This document shows positions 63,801-64,000 of a stretch of DNA of 64,000 bases, piece after piece. Origin of the DNA: Clostridium_S neuense (lineage in GTDB: Bacteria; Bacillota; Clostridia; Clostridiales; Clostridiaceae); NCBI RefSeq assembly GCF_045310695.1, contig NZ_JBJIAA010000015.1, positions 97,475 to 161,474 on the forward strand, given 5' to 3'. The notes below the pieces were generated by a model that was not told the origin of the DNA, did not search any database, and worked only from the letters and a program-made list of their open reading frames with translations. The position numbers were made by a program, and so were the translations under genes. Position 1 is the stretch's first letter. The number at the start of each line of letters is the position of its first letter.

Positions 63801-64000
63801 GTATGGATTCTTCACAAATCTTTCTGCTGTTAGCTTTTCGTTATTTAAATATCCTCTCGCTACACCATCTCCTCCAACACATAGCTCGCCTGCAATGCCT
63901 ATTGGCTGAATTTTTAAATCTTTATTCATTACATATGTGGTTAGCGTTGGAATCGGCTTTCCTATATTGCTTACTCCCTTTTCTATATCTTCACTTGTTA
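54828..64000 (-). CDS. nonribosomal peptide synthetase, A(partial)-T-C-A-T-E-C-A-T-TE, 5' end outside window
   Basis: More than 3,050 codons; the frame stays open to the window edge, and the Met at 63927-63929 is internal to an adenylation domain, so it is not the start. Positions counted from that Met: end of A1 (to about 170), carrier T1 (DDFFELGGHSL near 203), condensation C (HHIASDG near 395), A2 (YTSGTTGKPKG near 863), T2 (DDFFSLGGDSI near 1246), epimerisation E (HHLVIDGVSW near 1430), C after E (HHIIMDGW near 1896), A3 (YTSGTTGKPKG near 2361), T3 (FFELGGNSI near 2753), thioesterase (GYSGGG near 2876). By alignment to GrsA, A3 specificity residues read D-A-K-D-I-G-V-V-D, almost the known Glu code; A2 reads D-V-S-N-L-A-L-I-Y, which I cannot assign. 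The last two residues are thus predicted D-X then L-Glu, released by TE. Confidence 0.93.
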   Translation of the reverse strand, partial: TSEDIEKGVSNIGKPIPTLTTYVMNKDLKIQPIGIAGELCVGGDGVARGYLNNEKLTAERFVKNPYNLKEKIYRSGDLVRVLPDGNMEYIGRIDHQVKIRGFRIELGEIENRLLKIEGIKETVVLAKGEVGSKYLCAYYVGEKEYTVGELREELKKSLPDYMVPAYFIKLESMPLTPNGKVDRKVLPEPQGKINTGAEYEAPRNELEEKLVEIWQNVLGVTNIGINDDFFELGGHSLSATTLAGRIFKVLNVEVPLKEIFSNGNIKGLSEYIETISSKQYEAIEKVEEKEYYEASSAQKRMHMLQELDQNSTAYNMPRALEILGEIEIEKIKNVFIKLIERHETLRTSFYTKADKIVQRINKTNDIQFEIEKIEIKNEEEVKEKFEEFIRPFDLKKAPLLRVGIIKLEKERHIMFFDMHHIASDGVSMSILTKEFSKLYSGKELGELKVQYKDYSAWQLKKRESEEFKKQEQYWLKEFSDEVPVLSLPTDYKRPRVKDFKGRSINFVLDKETTEKLRKIAKETGSTMYMVLLANINILLSKYSGQEDIVVGSPIAGRNHADLENLIGMFVNTLAIRSKLNDELSFSDYLKIVRNKALKAYENQDYQFEEIVDKIDIDRDLGRNPLFDVMFILENMEEYKIEIENSIFKPYKLTGSIEKFDITIDAREVKEEICFNLSYATSLYKYETIKRMINHFLNIVKETTSNEEIKIKDIELMDEEEKHKLLIEFNDTKAAYPREKTINELFEEGVEKTPDNIAVVCEDKKLTYKELNERANSLARVLKKKGVGAESIVGIMVERSFEMIVGIMGILKAGGAYMPIDPEYPDDRIEYMLENSETKLVLVQNKFKDRINKNNVEVCRLNDEELYKESNANLGKTASAKNLAYVIYTSGTTGKPKGVMINHRSVINTLMFLQKNYPMDKEGAYLQKTNYVFDVSVSEIFGWFIGGGKLIVLNNGYEKDAKYILKSIIDNSISHINFTSSMFNLFLNELDNNIRNIESLKYILTAGEALRIENNKVFKNLIKSTRIENLYGPTEATIYSTKYSLKDVFDNIPIGKPIDNAKMYIVDKNTKLVPMGVVGELCIGGDGLARGYLNNKELTEEKFAENPYEPGQKIYRTGDLARWLPDGNIEYLGRIDHQVKIRGFRIELGEIESNLLKIEGIKEVVVLAKEKAGNNYLCAYYIGEKEYSVGELREELKKSIPDYMLPSYFIKLESMPLTPNGKVDRGALPEPHGKINTGAEYEAPRNEVEKQLVEIWQDVLDIDEIGINDDFFSLGGDSIKSIQVISRAKAKGYYFEVKDIFNNSNIKALSKCVKKNAVTISQDEVVGEVELTPIQKRFFEKNFEEKQHWNQAVMLFSKDGFEKEILEKVFKAIIIHHDALRMVYKNENGEVHQINRGTSEKLYDLNVYEGLNEEEITEKCNKIQDSINLEEGPLVKLGLFKTHKGDHLLIAIHHLVIDGVSWRILFEDLSKAYEMAKNGEDIILQDKTTSFKEWAVEQKKYAESYSIRKQLEYWNGIDKCDIRKLPKDKEAAVTKMADLRSIGFNLTQQQTESLLKNVNNAYNTEINDILLTALGLTISKWTGSENTLVNLEGHGREEIIKNVDITRTVGWFTSQYPVVLNSNNDDLGTTIKNIKDSLRRVPSKGIGYGIIKYLSKDKMEFRLKPEISFNYLGQFDEDINNDIFNMSPLSSGNSIGLNNKGLYSLDFSGILIDKKLNIDIRYNDKEYKDETIKKLIQEYRNNLITIIEHCMNKHKSEKTAADVTKEDITLQQLKPYLKDIDNIKNIYPLTPMQEGMLYHALADNKSEAYNEELVIKIKGQLDIELLKQSFNRLVERHDILRTAFDYESFNRDMQIVFYKRKADVRYVDISDEKFDKEDYIDKAVKNDKKQGFDLNKDVLIKLTIIKTEEDVYNIILNNHHIIMDGWCLNIIMLELFKIYNELKYGYKANLKEVVPYSEYIEWLNNKDRDAAKEYWRKYLLDYNEVTAVPFENKESSKGYKKEEINLNIGKDITRKLEAIARNSKVTINTIIQSVWSVLLNKYNNSSDSVFGYVVSGRNPEVKGIENMLGLFINTVPLRVKAEGNMTFKELLTTVNKSFLESSEYDFYPLAEIQGLSEVKEKLVNNIMIFENYPVDSDGINNEVLTKNNLKIIEGKSQEQTNYNFNLTVIYQDTILIKFKFNELMYSKDNVLKIKNDFESLINQVIDNAEVLIKDIEVVRKEEKHKLLMEFNDTKVDYPREKTINELFEENVKKAPDNIAIVYEDKRLTYKELNERANSLGRTLMKKGVGADDIVGIMVQRSLEMIVGIMGILKAGGAYMPIDPEYPENRIEYMIENSKAEIVLTQSKFKEKIKNEKIDVCDLEDEELYKEDNFNLAKTASAKNLAYVIYTSGTTGKPKGVMIEHSNVTNLVHGLNESIYSKYNDNLKIALVAPYVFDASVKQIFCALLLGNTLYVVPEAARKEGDKLVEFYLNNKIEITDGTPMHLAMMANSELLTNRNLKLKNLIIGGDKLTRKVIEKIYKKINNKELIISNVYGPTECCVDAACNNITINDFKNYLNMPIGKPIDNVRIYIVDNNNKLMPIGASGELCISGYGLSRGYLNNKELTEEKFVANPYEPGQKMYKTGDLARWLPDGTIECLGRIDYQVKIRGFRIETGEIENTLLKIEGIKETVVDAKGKEESEHLCAYYVGDKEYRVGELREELKKSLPDYMLPSYFIKIDKMPLTINGKVDRNALPEPQGKINTGAEYEAARNEMEEKLVKIWEDVLGVMNVGINDNFFELGGNSIKLVDLLVKMKKQLVLNVTMDQLFTNPTIKDICNLLYSGLGEGGKFVTRLSYSGDKNIFAFPPAIGYGYSYLNLVNRIDNYSIYAFSFIDTANIIDEYVKSILDTQNEGPFILLGYSGGGNLAFEVAKVLEKKGYEVSDIIMLDSAVKKSVKDNLTYPSKHEVISIMKNFFNIDNFHEFEENIAERAMVNHKKYIQYNNKNITKEKVKANIHVISSSSTREVREHYEYLLNWENHTMGKFVIYDGYGLHLDMLSGEHCDKNADILKNILAE

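Noticed and set aside
63927..63929. Met codon as the start of the NRPS gene
   Set aside because: The frame continues open upstream to the window edge and the encoded residues upstream (GKPIPTLTTYV) are normal adenylation-domain sequence, so the gene begins outside the window.

Overview
The window is low-G+C DNA, roughly 30% by eye, with strong GGAGG-type ribosome binding sites, frequent TTG and GTG starts and abundant stem-loop terminators. Gene content (a GerW/YtfJ-like spore protein, SufCBDSU, a DUF815 ATPase, a LevR-controlled mannose-type PTS, GlnKL-like regulators) points to a Clostridium sensu stricto chromosome. From memory, the stretch from nrdAB to suf resembles the solventogenic C. 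acetobutylicum group, but no search was run. No rRNA, tRNA, CRISPR array, prophage or transposase gene was seen.

Layout. 0.1-4.8 kb: peptide-binding lipoprotein, O6-alkylguanine methyltransferase, DUF815 AAA ATPase, a decayed chemotaxis-receptor fragment and a GerW-like protein. 4.9-8.2 kb: a TetR-controlled drug-efflux ABC operon (adaptor, ATPase, permease). 8.3-8.6 kb: a cluster of DnaA boxes. 8.7-13.7 kb: an esterase, class I ribonucleotide reductase nrdAB with tandem NrdR boxes, and a flavin reductase. 14-19 kb: a small membrane protein and a MarR-controlled heterodimeric multidrug ABC exporter. 19-25.8 kb: DegV, a small ORF, an amino-acid permease, and a GltP symporter divergent from a GlnK/GlnL-like two-component pair. 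25.9-34.6 kb: a cell-envelope block, with a BceRS-BceAB peptide-antibiotic module bracketed by two paralogous GT39/ArnT-like membrane glycosyltransferases and preceded by two tandem paralogous lipoproteins. 35-40 kb: the sufCBDSU iron-sulfur assembly operon. 40-47.5 kb: a mannose-family PTS (IIB, IIAB, IIC, IID, ManO) with a consensus sigma-54 promoter and its activator LevR. 48-50.8 kb: a MerR/zinc-ribbon/methyltransferase fusion and an MFS exporter. 50.8-54.7 kb: a glycerol-3-phosphate/glycerophosphodiester uptake operon (ugpA-ugpE-ugpB-GDPD) behind a PhoP-type box. 54.8-64 kb: the 3' part of a large nonribosomal peptide synthetase, A(partial)-T-C-A-T-E-C-A-T-TE, whose 5' end lies beyond the window.

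The most unusual structure is a family of long imperfect palindromes (1749-1935, 14266-14569, 21803-22056, 34647-34931). Their stems differ in sequence between copies but stay paired within each copy. At three loci the termini supply the stop codons of neighbouring genes. One copy carries an extra module in its loop that could form an extended pseudoknot. A separate short hairpin motif is shared by two of these copies and also occurs alone at 8341-8400.
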